Source: Sphingomonas_D zeicaulis (GTDB lineage: Bacteria; Pseudomonadota; Alphaproteobacteria; Sphingomonadales; Sphingomonadaceae). Taken from it: a DNA stretch of 64,000 nucleotides. The notes under the pieces were generated by a model that worked only from the letters and a program-made list of their open reading frames with translations, did no database searches and had not been told where the DNA came from. Position numbers and translations under genes: made by a program. Numbering within the stretch: position 1 is the first letter of the stretch; every line of letters starts with the position of its first letter. Shown here in pieces: positions 8,281 to 16,400 of the stretch. Where the stretch lies: positions 248,001 through 312,000 of the forward strand of contig NZ_JBNPXQ010000007.1 of the NCBI RefSeq assembly GCF_050433225.1, given 5' to 3'.

Positions 8281-8916
8281 ATGAGCACTCATCGAAACAT
8301 CAACAGGCAGATCACGCATCTCTTTGCGGCGCTTGCGATGGTCAGCCCGTCGGTGGTCGAGGCCGCAGATGGCGCCCCTCAGCGGGACGCGCCCAGAACA
8401 CGGCAGGTTCCCGCTTCGGAAAGTGGCAGGGATATCCACCTCCTCCATGGTTCGGGCCTTCACCATGTGAATGTGCGCGCCTTCGACATGGACAAGACCA
8501 TCGCATTCTACGAGCAGGCGTTCGGATTCCGCCTTCTGTTCCGCTGGGATGGCGTCGATGCCATGCGGGAAGGGCAGGTCTATTTCCGTAACCCCTTGCG
8601 CGGCGCGCATCTCGACATGGGCGACGGGCAAATCCTCGAGCTGATCCCCGCGCCTGACGCCGCCATACGCCCCGACGACCGCGCGTCGAGTTTCAACCAT
8701 ATCGGCCTGCGCGTTTCTAACCTGGAAGAGACCTACGTCCGGGCGCTGGCGGCGGGAGCAAAGCCCCACCCGATCCAGGACGGATCAGGCGGCGTGTGGG
8801 ACGGGCCGACGACGATCCGCCTCAAGGCGCGGCCGCCGTTCCAACGATCCTTCGTCGTGCGGGCTGCGCATGTGGAGGGGCCCAATGGCGAGATCATCGA
8901 GCTGTTCGAGTCATAA
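8281..8916 (+). CDS. Secreted VOC/glyoxalase-fold protein
   Basis: The 211-residue protein begins with a probable signal peptide (ITHLFAALAMVSPSVVEAADG), unusual for the VOC family, which is mostly cytosolic. The mature part has two VOC modules: GLHHVNVRAFDMDKTIAFYEQ with a possible metal His, a central Glu in ILELIPAP, FNHIGLRVSNLEE, and the terminal PNGEIIELFES with the second Glu. It was likely acquired or adapted for periplasmic work on a small molecule. It stands alone between divergent nadM and the HEAT-like gene, 87 bases upstream of the latter. Substrate unknown. Confidence 0.8.
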   Translation: MSTHRNINRQITHLFAALAMVSPSVVEAADGAPQRDAPRTRQVPASESGRDIHLLHGSGLHHVNVRAFDMDKTIAFYEQAFGFRLLFRWDGVDAMREGQVYFRNPLRGAHLDMGDGQILELIPAPDAAIRPDDRASSFNHIGLRVSNLEETYVRALAAGAKPHPIQDGSGGVWDGPTTIRLKARPPFQRSFVVRAAHVEGPNGEIIELFES

Positions 8917-9003
8917 GAACACGCCGCCCGACGTCCGATGGTCGGGGTGCACGCCCTTCAAGCCCTGCTTGCCAGCGTAGCTTGGCTTCGAAATGATGCG
9001 CAT

Positions 9004-9567
9004 ATGCCGCCACCGCCTGACATCCGCGCGTTGCTCGACGCGATTGCCGATGCCGGACGGGAGGTGCAGGGGGCGGCGTTCATGCGGCTGTGCGCGCTGA
9101 CCGAGGTGCCGCCGGCATGGGCGCCGGCGGTGTGGAGCGAATTGCTGGCGCTGCTCGATCACCGCAACAACCGCACCCGTGCGATTGCCGGGCAGTTGCT
9201 CGCCCGGATCGCACCTGCGGTGGCGGTTGCGACGGTCGTTGCCGATGTGCCCCGACTGGTCACGGCGACGCACGACCCGCAGTTCGTGACCGGCCGCCAT
9301 ATCCTGCAGGCGCTGGCCCGCCTGGGCATGGCACCGGCCGAGGTTCGCGCGCGGCTCGCGGCGCTGCTGGCGGACCGCTTCGTCGCCTGCGCCGGCGAGA
9401 AGAATGCCACCTTGATCCGGCTCGACATCCAGATGGTACTGCGCGCGCTTCACGACCGTGCCGAAGACGAGGCAGAGGCGACCCGCGTACGGCAGGCGGC
9501 ACTTGACCTCGTGCTCCACGAACCCGACCCGAAATATGCGCGCAGATATCTGGGGTGCTGGAAATGA
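9004..9567 (+). CDS. Hypothetical all-helical (HEAT-like) protein
   Basis: The 187-residue product has no signal peptide and is built of paired amphipathic helices resembling HEAT/ARM units (LLALLDHRNNRTRAIAGQLLARI; LARLGMAPAEVRARLAALLADR). It ends with a conserved-looking KYARRYLGCWK. I chose ATG 9004 because the upstream extension to 8938 lacks protein-like character. Its stop overlaps the AAC(3) start by ATGA, so the two are translationally coupled. HEAT repeats usually bind proteins, so a partner role is an inference; no function is established. Confidence 0.7.
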   Translation: MPPPPDIRALLDAIADAGREVQGAAFMRLCALTEVPPAWAPAVWSELLALLDHRNNRTRAIAGQLLARIAPAVAVATVVADVPRLVTATHDPQFVTGRHILQALARLGMAPAEVRARLAALLADRFVACAGEKNATLIRLDIQMVLRALHDRAEDEAEATRVRQAALDLVLHEPDPKYARRYLGCWK

Positions 9568-10367
9568 CCGACTTCATCGCCCGCGAGCGGCTGGCTCAGG
9601 ACATTGCCGCGATCGGCGTGCGGCATGGCGACACGGTGATGGTCCACGCCGCAGTCAGCCGTGTCGGCCGGATGATCGAGGGGCCGGACACGCTGATCGC
9701 CGCGCTGTTCGACGTGCTGGGCGCCGAGGGCACCTTGGTCGGCTATGCCGACTGGAACACCGATTATGAGGAATTGGCCGATGCGGACGGCCGGGTGCCC
9801 GCCGAATGGCGCACCGGCATATTGCCGTTCGATCCGGCCTGCGCCCGTGCGATCCGCCACAATGGCAGCTTCCCCGAATTCCTGCGCGGCTGGCCCGGCA
9901 CGATGCGCAGCGCCAATCCCGGCGCCGGCGTGGTCGCGCGCGGCGCGCGGGCGGCGTGGCTCACCGCCGACCATGCGATCGACTATGGCTATGGCCCCGC
10001 CTCCCCCTTCGCGAAGCTGGTGGAGGCCGAAGCCAAGGTGCTGATGCTGGGCGCACCGCGCGACACGCTGACCCTGCTCCACCACGCCGAGCATCTCGCC
10101 GACATTCCGCGCAAGCGGATCCGGCGGCTGGAGGTACCGTTCGCGACGCCGGCGGGCACCGAATGGCGGATGACCGAGGAATATGACACCGCCGATCCCG
10201 TCCATATCGAGCTGGCCGACGATTATTTCGGCACGATCGTCGATGATTTCGTCGCGGCCGGCGGCGGGCGCGAGGGGCTGATCGGCAAGGCGCCGTCGCT
10301 GTTGCTGGAAGCGGCGCCGCTGGTGGCGTTCGCGGTGCAATGGATCGAGCGGCAGGATCTCGCCTGA
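9564..10367 (+). CDS. AAC(3)-family aminoglycoside N-acetyltransferase-like protein
   Basis: The 267-residue protein has family landmarks: TVMVHAAVSRVG near residues 24-35 (acetyl-CoA/Ser region), TLIAALFDVLG, SANPGAGVVARG, and HAIDYGYGPASPFAKL, where a His and the GPxSPxxKL segment line the active site. The family transfers acetyl from acetyl-CoA to the 3-amino group of aminoglycosides, but many chromosomal members act on unknown amines. The start overlaps the previous stop by four bases. Resistance should not be assumed from the sequence alone. Confidence 0.85.
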   Translation: MTDFIARERLAQDIAAIGVRHGDTVMVHAAVSRVGRMIEGPDTLIAALFDVLGAEGTLVGYADWNTDYEELADADGRVPAEWRTGILPFDPACARAIRHNGSFPEFLRGWPGTMRSANPGAGVVARGARAAWLTADHAIDYGYGPASPFAKLVEAEAKVLMLGAPRDTLTLLHHAEHLADIPRKRIRRLEVPFATPAGTEWRMTEEYDTADPVHIELADDYFGTIVDDFVAAGGGREGLIGKAPSLLLEAAPLVAFAVQWIERQDLA

Positions 10368-10395
10368 GCATCGGCGAGGCGGGATCCGCGCCGCG

Positions 10396-11322
10396 TCAGC
10401 GCGCGGGCATCGGTTCCAGCATGCCATAGGGATCGTCCCCCGCCGCACGGCGCACCGCATCGATCAGCCAGTCGCGCAGCGCCCGGACCTTGGGCAGGTT
10501 GCGCTTATGCTCGGCGTAGACGAGGTAGAAGCCGTTCCGATAGGTCGCGAACTGCGCGAAGGGCTGGACGAGTTGCCCCGTTTCCAGCGCCGTCTGGAAC
10601 ATCGGCGGGCTCAGCACGGCGATGCCGTGCCCGGCGATCGCGGCATGGCCATCCAGCACCTGCGATTCGAAGCGGATACCGGTGTGGACGCGCCCCTTGG
10701 TGTCGAGATCGGTCAGCGAGTCGAACCACAGATCCCACCATTCGTCATCGGGTGACAGCCGCGGCGTGCGCAGCAGGTCCGCCGGCTCGTTCAGCCGATG
10801 GCGGGCGAGGAAGGCGGGGCTGGCAAGCGGCGTCACCGGCATGCGCATCAGGAAATGGCCGATGAACTCGGTGGGTGGCGCCGGCAGCGTGCGGATGGCG
10901 ACGTCGAATTCGCTGGCCGCGAGGTCGACCATCGCGTCGCTCACATCCAGCCGCACCGCCAGATCAGGGTGCGCGATGTGGAACTCGCCCAGCCGGCCCG
11001 ACAGCCAGTTGGTGGCGAAGGTGCGTGGCGCGGTGATGCTGAGTACCGTATCGCTTTCCGCGCGGGCGATCGCGAACGCCTCCCCCATCGCGTTGAACGC
11101 GTCGGTGATCCGCGGTGCGATCCGCCGGCCGAGATCGGTGAGCGCCATGCCCCTGCCGCGGCGGACGAACAGCGGCGCGCCCAGCCGCTCCTCCAGCAAT
11201 TTCATCTGATAGCTGACCGCCGCCTGCGTCATCGCCAGTTCCTCCGCGGCGCGGCTGAAATTCTCATGACGCGCGGCGGCTTCGAACACGCGAACGGCGG
11301 CGAGCGGCGGCAGGCGGGACAT
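10396..11322 (-). CDS. LysR family regulator, GcvA-like
   Basis: This 308-residue protein starts MSRLPPLAAVRVFEAAARHENFSRAAEEL, the GcvA/AmpR-type opening, with the recognition helix in MTQAAVSYQMKLLEERLG. The effector domain includes FDVAIRT and a WWDLWF segment. It converges on the AAC(3) gene and is divergent from the UrcA gene across a 109-base spacer. The regulated target is not evident; GcvA-like members often control divergent genes. Confidence 0.9.
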   Translation of the reverse strand: MSRLPPLAAVRVFEAAARHENFSRAAEELAMTQAAVSYQMKLLEERLGAPLFVRRGRGMALTDLGRRIAPRITDAFNAMGEAFAIARAESDTVLSITAPRTFATNWLSGRLGEFHIAHPDLAVRLDVSDAMVDLAASEFDVAIRTLPAPPTEFIGHFLMRMPVTPLASPAFLARHRLNEPADLLRTPRLSPDDEWWDLWFDSLTDLDTKGRVHTGIRFESQVLDGHAAIAGHGIAVLSPPMFQTALETGQLVQPFAQFATYRNGFYLVYAEHKRNLPKVRALRDWLIDAVRRAAGDDPYGMLEPMPAR

Positions 11323-11431
11323 CGGGGAAATATAAGGTCAGCTTTCGGATCGCGTCCATCGCTTTGTTGGTGCTTCTGGCGCCGGACGGCCAAAAGCCGC
11401 GCATCACGAACATCTTTCAAGGAGTGATCCG

Positions 11432-11764
11432 ATGACGAAGTTTCTCGCCTCCACCCTTCTCCTGCTGATCGCCTCGCCGGCGCTGCCGGTGCTGCCCTCC
11501 CCCGCGCTCGCGCAGGACCATGCCGCCCCGATCCGTGTCGAATATCGCGACCTCAACCTGTCCAGCGCGCAGGGCGTGGCACTGCTCGACCGCCGCATCC
11601 GCACCGCGGTCGACCGCGCCTGCGCGAACTGGTCGGCCGACACGCTGAAGCGCCGCACCGAATTCGCCGCCTGCCGCCGCGCGAAGATCCAGGAGGTCGC
11701 CGCGCAGCGTGACCGGGCAGTGGCGAAAAGCCGCGCCGGCACCCAGGTCGCCGCCGCCCGCTGA
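11432..11764 (+). CDS. UrcA family protein
   Basis: The 110-residue secreted protein has a signal peptide ending near ALAQ (residue 28) and the UrcA pattern VEYRDLNLSSAQGVALLDRRI, followed by two Cys (RACANW, AACRRAK) that may form a disulfide. UrcA proteins are small periplasmic proteins common in alphaproteobacteria and of unknown role. An AAGGAG site precedes the ATG. Confidence 0.88.
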   Translation: MTKFLASTLLLLIASPALPVLPSPALAQDHAAPIRVEYRDLNLSSAQGVALLDRRIRTAVDRACANWSADTLKRRTEFAACRRAKIQEVAAQRDRAVAKSRAGTQVAAAR

Positions 11765-11796
11765 GCGGGATGGAATTGCAAGCTGAGCTGATAACT

Positions 11797-11851
11797 GGCT
11801 GCCTCCGACCGACGCCGGCGGGATGATCGCTGGCGACGGTCGGAGGCAGTC
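11797..11851. repeat. Long stem-loop between urcA and PEP mutase homologue
   Basis: Arms at 11797-11816 and 11832-11851 form about 20 base pairs with one A/A mismatch and one G/U pair (core CTGCCTCCGACC / GGTCGGAGGCAG). The loop is 15 bases. No T-run follows, so this may be a transcript 3'-end stabiliser or attenuator rather than a simple terminator. Confidence 0.55.
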
Positions 11852-11900
11852 CCTATGGTGCGCAGGCACGCGCGCCGATGACGAAGCGAAGGAGCAGGGG

Positions 11901-12647
11901 ATGCCGACGATTGCGGACAAAAGGGCGCAGTTTCGCGCGCTGCACGAAAGCGGGTTCTTCATCATTCCCAATGCCTGGGATGTCGGCAGCACGAAGCGGC
12001 TGGCGGCGCTGGGGTTCAAGGCGATCGCCTCGACCAGCGCGGGTGCCGCCTGGTCGGCGGGCAAGGAGGATGGCGAATTGGGCCGCGACGCGGTGCTCGC
12101 GCATCTCGGCGATCTGGTCGCAGCGACCGACCTGCCGATCAACGCCGATTTCGAGAATGGCTTCGCCGACGACGCCGAAGGCGTCGCCGCGAACGTGACG
12201 CTGGCGGTAGCGACCGGCGTTGCCGGCATCTCGATCGAGGACTGGTCGGGCAGCCATATGTATGAGGCCGGCCACGCCGCGGAGCGGATCGCGGCGGCGC
12301 GCGCGGCGATCGACGCGAGCGATCCGGCGGTGATGCTGATCGGCCGCAGCGAGAATTTCCGCGTGCCCGGGATGAGCGCTGCGGACAGCATTTCCCGCGC
12401 CGTCGCCTATGCCGAGGCGGGGGCCGATTGCCTTTTCGTGCCCTTCATCCTCGATCATGGCGCCGTCGCCGAACTCGTCGCGGCAGTCGCCCCCAAGCCG
12501 GTCAACGTCGTGGTGCAGAGGTTCGACAGCATTCCCGCCTATGCCGCGCTGGGCGTGCGCCGTTGCAGCGTCGGCGGATCGCTTGCGAACGCGGCGTGGA
12601 AGGGGTTCGACGTGGCGGCGGCCGAGCTGAGAGGGTTCGAACCCTGA
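11901..12647 (+). CDS. Isocitrate lyase / phosphoenolpyruvate mutase family protein
   Basis: The 248-residue protein is a TIM-barrel of the PEP mutase/ICL superfamily: IIPNAWDVGSTKRLAALGF at the N terminus, ADFENGFADD where the metal-binding acidic residue sits, GISIEDWSG, and LIGRSENF. It lacks the KKCGH of true isocitrate lyase, so it is likely a C-C or P-C lyase acting on an alpha-keto acid such as oxaloacetate or a 2-methylisocitrate-like compound. ATG 11901 follows AAGGAGCAGGGG. It ends in its own terminator. Confidence 0.85.
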   Translation: MPTIADKRAQFRALHESGFFIIPNAWDVGSTKRLAALGFKAIASTSAGAAWSAGKEDGELGRDAVLAHLGDLVAATDLPINADFENGFADDAEGVAANVTLAVATGVAGISIEDWSGSHMYEAGHAAERIAAARAAIDASDPAVMLIGRSENFRVPGMSAADSISRAVAYAEAGADCLFVPFILDHGAVAELVAAVAPKPVNVVVQRFDSIPAYAALGVRRCSVGGSLANAAWKGFDVAAAELRGFEP

Positions 12648-12648
12648 C

Positions 12649-12675
12649 GCCGCGCCCACCCGCGGCCTTTTTTTT
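12649..12675 (+). terminator. Rho-independent terminator after PEP mutase homologue
   Basis: GCCGCG (12649-12654), a six-base loop, CGCGGC (12661-12666) and a run of eight T residues give a canonical intrinsic terminator. It separates this gene from the ECF41 promoter only ten bases downstream. Confidence 0.85.
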
Positions 12676-12684
12676 CGACGGCGA

Positions 12685-12711
12685 TGTCACATCCGCGGAT
12701 CGCGTCTCGTC
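12685..12711 (+). promoter_or_regulatory. ECF41-type promoter
   Basis: TGTCACA at 12685-12691, a 16-base spacer, and CGTC at 12708-12711 match the known ECF41 promoter pattern. It lies 33 bases upstream of the carboxymuconolactone decarboxylase-like gene that precedes the ECF41 sigma gene, so the operon is probably autoregulated. Confidence 0.8.
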
Positions 12712-12743
12712 ATGGCAGCGTAACCGACGAAAGGAACGCAACC

Positions 12744-13202
12744 ATGACTTCCAGGCTCGATCCCTTCACCGCCGCGCCCGCCCTGATGAAGAGCTGGATG
12801 GGCACATCCATCGCTGTTGGCGCCAGCCTTGAAGCAAGCCTCATCGAACTGGTCAAGATCCGCGCCTCGCAGATCAACGGCTGTGCCAACTGCATCAACA
12901 TGCACACGGTGGAAGCCCGCGCGAAGGGCGAAACCGAGCAGCGCATCTACCTGCTTTCGGCGTGGCGCGACGCACCATGCTACACCGATCGCGAGCGCGC
13001 CGCACTCGGCTGGACGGAGGCATTGACGCGCCTGTCCGAAGGCGTCGACCATGACGCCGCCTATGCGGCGCTGACGCCCTGGTTCAGCGAGGAGGAACGC
13101 GTCAACCTCACCCTGATGATCAATATCATCAATGGCTGGAACCGCCTGGCCGTGGGCTTCGGGCTGTGGATCGAACCGGCCAAGGCGCGGGCGGCGGCAT
13201 GA
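12744..13202 (+). CDS. Carboxymuconolactone decarboxylase (AhpD-like) family protein
   Basis: The 152-residue protein carries the redox CxxC-x3-H signature of AhpD/CMD proteins (CANCINMH; Cys47, Cys50, His54), so it is likely a peroxidase-like or thiol-reductase enzyme rather than a decarboxylase. It is the standard genomic partner of ECF41 sigma factors. Its stop codon overlaps the sigma start by ATGA, and a matching ECF41 promoter lies upstream. ATG 12744 follows AAAGGAA. Substrate unknown; a role in handling an oxidised or reactive molecule is an inference. Confidence 0.92.
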   Translation: MTSRLDPFTAAPALMKSWMGTSIAVGASLEASLIELVKIRASQINGCANCINMHTVEARAKGETEQRIYLLSAWRDAPCYTDRERAALGWTEALTRLSEGVDHDAAYAALTPWFSEEERVNLTLMINIINGWNRLAVGFGLWIEPAKARAAA

Positions 13203-14062
13203 GCCTGCCGGCATCCGACGACGCCGCGTCGAGCTTCGATCCGCTGCGCCCCCGCTTGATTCGCGTCGCCTATCGCATGCTGGGGTCGGTCGCGGATGCC
13301 GAGGACATCGTGCAGGACGCCTTCATCCGCTGGATGGGGGCGGACCGCGCGGCGGTGCGCGAGCCGGAGGCCTTCCTGCGGCGCACCGTCACCCGGCTGT
13401 GCCTCGACCAGCTCAAATCGGCGCGGGCGCAGCGTGAGACCTATGTCGGCCCCTGGCTGCCCGATCCCGTCGTCGAGACGGAGGAGGATGCCGATGAGGA
13501 CGTCACATTGCCGCTGCTGCTCGCGCTCGAGCGGCTGACCCCGCTGGAGCGCGCCGCCTTCCTGCTCCACGACGTGTTCGGCCTCGGCTTCGAAGAGGTC
13601 GCCGCGACGATCCAGCGCGACCCCGCGGCGTGTCGACAGCTTGCGGCACGCGCCCGCGCGCATGTCCGCGAGGCGCGGCCGCGCCACGCGATCGAACGCC
13701 GGCACGGCCTGGAGCTGGCCGAGGCCTTCTTCGCCGCCTCGCGCAGCGGCGACATGACGGCGCTGGGTGCGATGCTCGCCGCCGACGTCAGCATCCATTC
13801 CGATGGCGGCGGCAAGCGCCCGGCGGCACCCGCGCCGATCCTCGGCCGGTCCAATGTGATGAAGGTGCACAAGGCGCTGGCGATCCTGTTCGCCCGCCAC
13901 GGCTCGCAACTCGTCCACGTCGGCCTCATCAACGGCCTGCCCGGCTTCGTGACGCGCGAGGGCGATGGCGAACTCCAGACGACGGCGCTCGACATTGCCG
14001 ACGGCAGGATCAACGCGATCTACGTGATGCGCAACCCGGACAAGCTGCGCCACCTGCACTGA
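13199..14062 (+). CDS. sigJ: ECF41-group RNA polymerase sigma factor with fused SnoaL-like C-terminal domain
   Basis: The 287-residue protein has sigma region 2 (YRMLGSVADAEDIVQDAF), region 4 (LTPLERAAFLLHDVFGLGFEEVA), and a C-terminal NTF2/SnoaL-like domain of about 110 residues that replaces an anti-sigma factor. Group-specific motifs are all present: YVGPWLPDP at 82-90 in the linker, DGGGK at 202-206, and NPDKL near the C terminus. The extension controls sigma activity in studied members. It is coupled by ATGA to the CMD gene. The signal is unknown. Confidence 0.95.
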   Translation: MSLPASDDAASSFDPLRPRLIRVAYRMLGSVADAEDIVQDAFIRWMGADRAAVREPEAFLRRTVTRLCLDQLKSARAQRETYVGPWLPDPVVETEEDADEDVTLPLLLALERLTPLERAAFLLHDVFGLGFEEVAATIQRDPAACRQLAARARAHVREARPRHAIERRHGLELAEAFFAASRSGDMTALGAMLAADVSIHSDGGGKRPAAPAPILGRSNVMKVHKALAILFARHGSQLVHVGLINGLPGFVTREGDGELQTTALDIADGRINAIYVMRNPDKLRHLH

Positions 14063-14084
14063 TCGCGGGGCCTTGCGCGGATGG

Positions 14085-15020
14085 TCAGCGCCCCAGCCGG
14101 GCGATGTTGGGCTGATCGTTCGCCGCCGCCGCGGGCCGCGCGCGATCGCCGCGCAACTGTTCGGCAAGGAAGCGCAGGCAGTTGCGCACCTTCGCGGTAT
14201 CGCCCTGCGCCGGTGTGTAAAGCGCGACGATGGGCGAACTCGGCAGGGAGAGCGCCGGCAGCACCTTTTCGAGACGCCCGGCCTCAATATCCTCGGCCAC
14301 ATCCCACAGCGTCTTCACGACGATGCCGGCACCGTCGATCGCCCAGATGCGCGCAAGTTCGCCATCATTGGTGCTGAGCGTGCGGCGTGGCGTGACATCC
14401 TCCGTCTTCACATGGCGCCACAGCTTGTGGTGCCCGGCATCGACCGCGATCTGATCGTGCATCGCGAGATCGGCGACCGATTGCGGACGGCCGCGGCGAT
14501 CGAGATAGGAAGGCGCCGCACACATCACGCGCGGATTGTCCGCGAGCCGCTTCATCGTCAGCGTCGAATCCGCGGGCGGCTCGAAGCAGATCGCCAGATC
14601 ATAGCCGCCCTCGATCACGCTGGCATTCTGCTCGGTCGTTTCCAGATGCACCTTCACCTCGGGATGCAGCATCGCATAATGCTGGAGCAGCGGCCCCAGC
14701 CGCCGCCGACCGAAGGCGATGGTGGTAACGACACGCAGCGCACCCGCCGCATCGGTGGCGCTGCGCATCACCGCCAGTTCGGCATCCTCCATCTCGGATA
14801 GCGCCCGGCCGGCGCGTTCGTAGAACATGCGTCCCTCCTCAGTCAGTGTCAGGTGCCGGCTGTTGCGCCGGACCAGCGGCACGCCAAGGCGCGCTTCGAG
14901 TTGCGACAAACGTCTGCTCGTCGCCGCAAGCGACAACCCCAATCGCCGCGCGGCGACGGAAAGGCTCCGCGCCTCGGCGATTCGGATGAACGACAACGTC
15001 TCGGAAAAACGGTCACGCAT
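14085..15020 (-). CDS. LysR family transcriptional regulator
   Basis: The 311-residue protein has the LysR winged helix near the N terminus (SLSVAARRLGLSLAATSRRLSQLE) and an effector domain (YDLAICFEPP; STNDGELARIWAIDGAGI). The start at 15020 (MRDRFSETL) fits the family; the frame continues upstream but without homology. It converges with the ECF41 gene and is divergent from a small membrane protein gene. Target unknown; the CrgA-like acid-tail composition (APSYLDRRGRP) is usual for the family. Confidence 0.9.
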   Translation of the reverse strand: MRDRFSETLSFIRIAEARSLSVAARRLGLSLAATSRRLSQLEARLGVPLVRRNSRHLTLTEEGRMFYERAGRALSEMEDAELAVMRSATDAAGALRVVTTIAFGRRRLGPLLQHYAMLHPEVKVHLETTEQNASVIEGGYDLAICFEPPADSTLTMKRLADNPRVMCAAPSYLDRRGRPQSVADLAMHDQIAVDAGHHKLWRHVKTEDVTPRRTLSTNDGELARIWAIDGAGIVVKTLWDVAEDIEAGRLEKVLPALSLPSSPIVALYTPAQGDTAKVRNCLRFLAEQLRGDRARPAAAANDQPNIARLGR

Positions 15021-15254
15021 GCATGAAGAGCTAGTGCGCGAATGCTGCGGCGCAACACGTTCTGCGTTGCCGAACCTTGTTAAAGTCTTTCCATGCCTCT
15101 CGCGAGTGTATGAAAAATGTCGGAATTTTGCTGCGTTTTCCCTCGTCGCAAGGCTGGGTTGCGAAATTTGACTCGCGGTTGACCAGCTTGTGCATCGCAC
15201 CAACTTTTGGGGCGACTGCGGTCGATCTTCTCACAACGCGAAAGGAATTCCGCC

Positions 15255-15494
15255 ATGACGGCCCCTGCCCCCGCGACCCGTACCAAGGCCGAACCGCCGT
15301 TGGCGTGGAACGACATCGAAGCGCTGCCCGTCTATGCGGCGATCGCCATGGGCCTGTTCTTCCTGTGGTATACGATCAGCGACCTTACCCCCGTTCTCCA
15401 GCTCATGCTGCTGAAGGCTGTCGGCATCCTCGGCTGCGTGGCGCTGCGCCATGCCTGGCTGACGCTCGACGAAGAGCCAGAAGCGCAGGCCTGA
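15255..15494 (+). CDS. Small two-helix membrane protein
   Basis: This 79-residue protein has two predicted membrane segments (ALPVYAAIAMGLFFLWYTI and LQLMLLKAVGILGCVALRH) and an acidic C terminus. No family is recognised. It starts after AAAGGAATTCCGCC and lies 20 bases upstream of a bestrophin gene, so it could be an accessory subunit of that channel, an inference from position only. Confidence 0.65.
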   Translation: MTAPAPATRTKAEPPLAWNDIEALPVYAAIAMGLFFLWYTISDLTPVLQLMLLKAVGILGCVALRHAWLTLDEEPEAQA

Positions 15495-15514
15495 TCGGAT
15501 AGGGTTGTTCCCCG

Positions 15515-16399
15515 ATGATCGTTGGACGTACGCCGCGTATCCGGCTGACCTACAACCTCGCCTGGCAGACGCTGATCGCGCTGTTCGTGTGGGATGTCGC
15601 GGTCACCATCTTCTACTATCTGTCGCCGTTCAGGGCGCCGGCGCTGCCGTTGACCGTGTTCGGCACGGCGCTGGCGTTGTTCCTCGGCGTCCGCGTCAAT
15701 TCGGCCTACCAGCGCTGGTGGGAAGGGCGCGGGCTGTGGGGGCTGATGGTCAATGTGTCGCGCAGCTACACGCGATCGGTGCTGGCCTTCCTGCCCGGCG
15801 ATGCGGCCGGCACAGCGCTAAAGCATGAGCTGGTCGTACGGCAGATCGCCTATGTCCACGCGCTACGCCGCCAGCTCCGCCGGCAGGATCCGGCAACCGA
15901 GGTGCGCCGCGTGCTCGGCGATGGGGACATTCCCGAGCTCGACCGGCGCAACCCCGCCAACGGCATCCTCGATGGTTCGGACCAGCGCCTGGCCGAGGCG
16001 ACCCGCAACGGCTGGATCGACACCATCCAGCAGACCCAAATCGAGCGCATGTTCGTCGACATGGCGAATTCGCAGGGCGGGATGGAGCGGCTGAAAAACA
16101 CGCCGCTGCCAGCGCAATATCGCTCCTTCCCCAAATTCTTCACCCGGCTGTTCTGCATATTGCTGCCGATCGGGCTGGTGGAGACGCTGGGTGTCGCGAC
16201 CCCGATCGGCTCGGCAGTGGCGGGGTTCATGTATCTGGCGGTGCTTCAGATCGGCGATGATCTGGTCGATCCCTTCGCCAACACCATCCACGATCTGCCG
16301 CTGACCAACATCACGACGATGATCGAGGTCGATCTGCTCCAGGCGATCGGGCGGCAGGGGCCGACGATCCCCGAAGCGGAGAACGGCGTCCTCTGGTAA
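15515..16399 (+). CDS. Bestrophin family ion channel (UPF0187)
   Basis: The 294-residue protein resembles bacterial bestrophins: N-terminal membrane segments (LAWQTLIALFVWDVAVTIFYYL; LPLTVFGTALALFLGVRVNSAYQRWWEGR, with the conserved NxAYxRWWEgR), a cytosolic helical core, a second membrane pair (LFCILLPIGLVETLG), and GVATPIGSAVAGFMYLAVLQIGDDL. Known prokaryotic homologues form pentameric channels. The acidic QIGDDLVDPF lines the exit region. It ends at a long bidirectional hairpin shared with the GH3 gene. Confidence 0.9.
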   Translation: MIVGRTPRIRLTYNLAWQTLIALFVWDVAVTIFYYLSPFRAPALPLTVFGTALALFLGVRVNSAYQRWWEGRGLWGLMVNVSRSYTRSVLAFLPGDAAGTALKHELVVRQIAYVHALRRQLRRQDPATEVRRVLGDGDIPELDRRNPANGILDGSDQRLAEATRNGWIDTIQQTQIERMFVDMANSQGGMERLKNTPLPAQYRSFPKFFTRLFCILLPIGLVETLGVATPIGSAVAGFMYLAVLQIGDDLVDPFANTIHDLPLTNITTMIEVDLLQAIGRQGPTIPEAENGVLW

Positions 16400-16400
16400 A

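Noticed and set aside
8047..8769. Minus-strand frame opposite to the secreted VOC gene
   Set aside because: It is antisense to a VOC-fold gene with clear family motifs and has no domain of its own.
9564..10367. AAC(3) gene as an acquired resistance gene
   Set aside because: No integron, insertion sequence or composition change surrounds it, and it is coupled to a neighbouring hypothetical gene, which points to a chromosomal housekeeping homologue.
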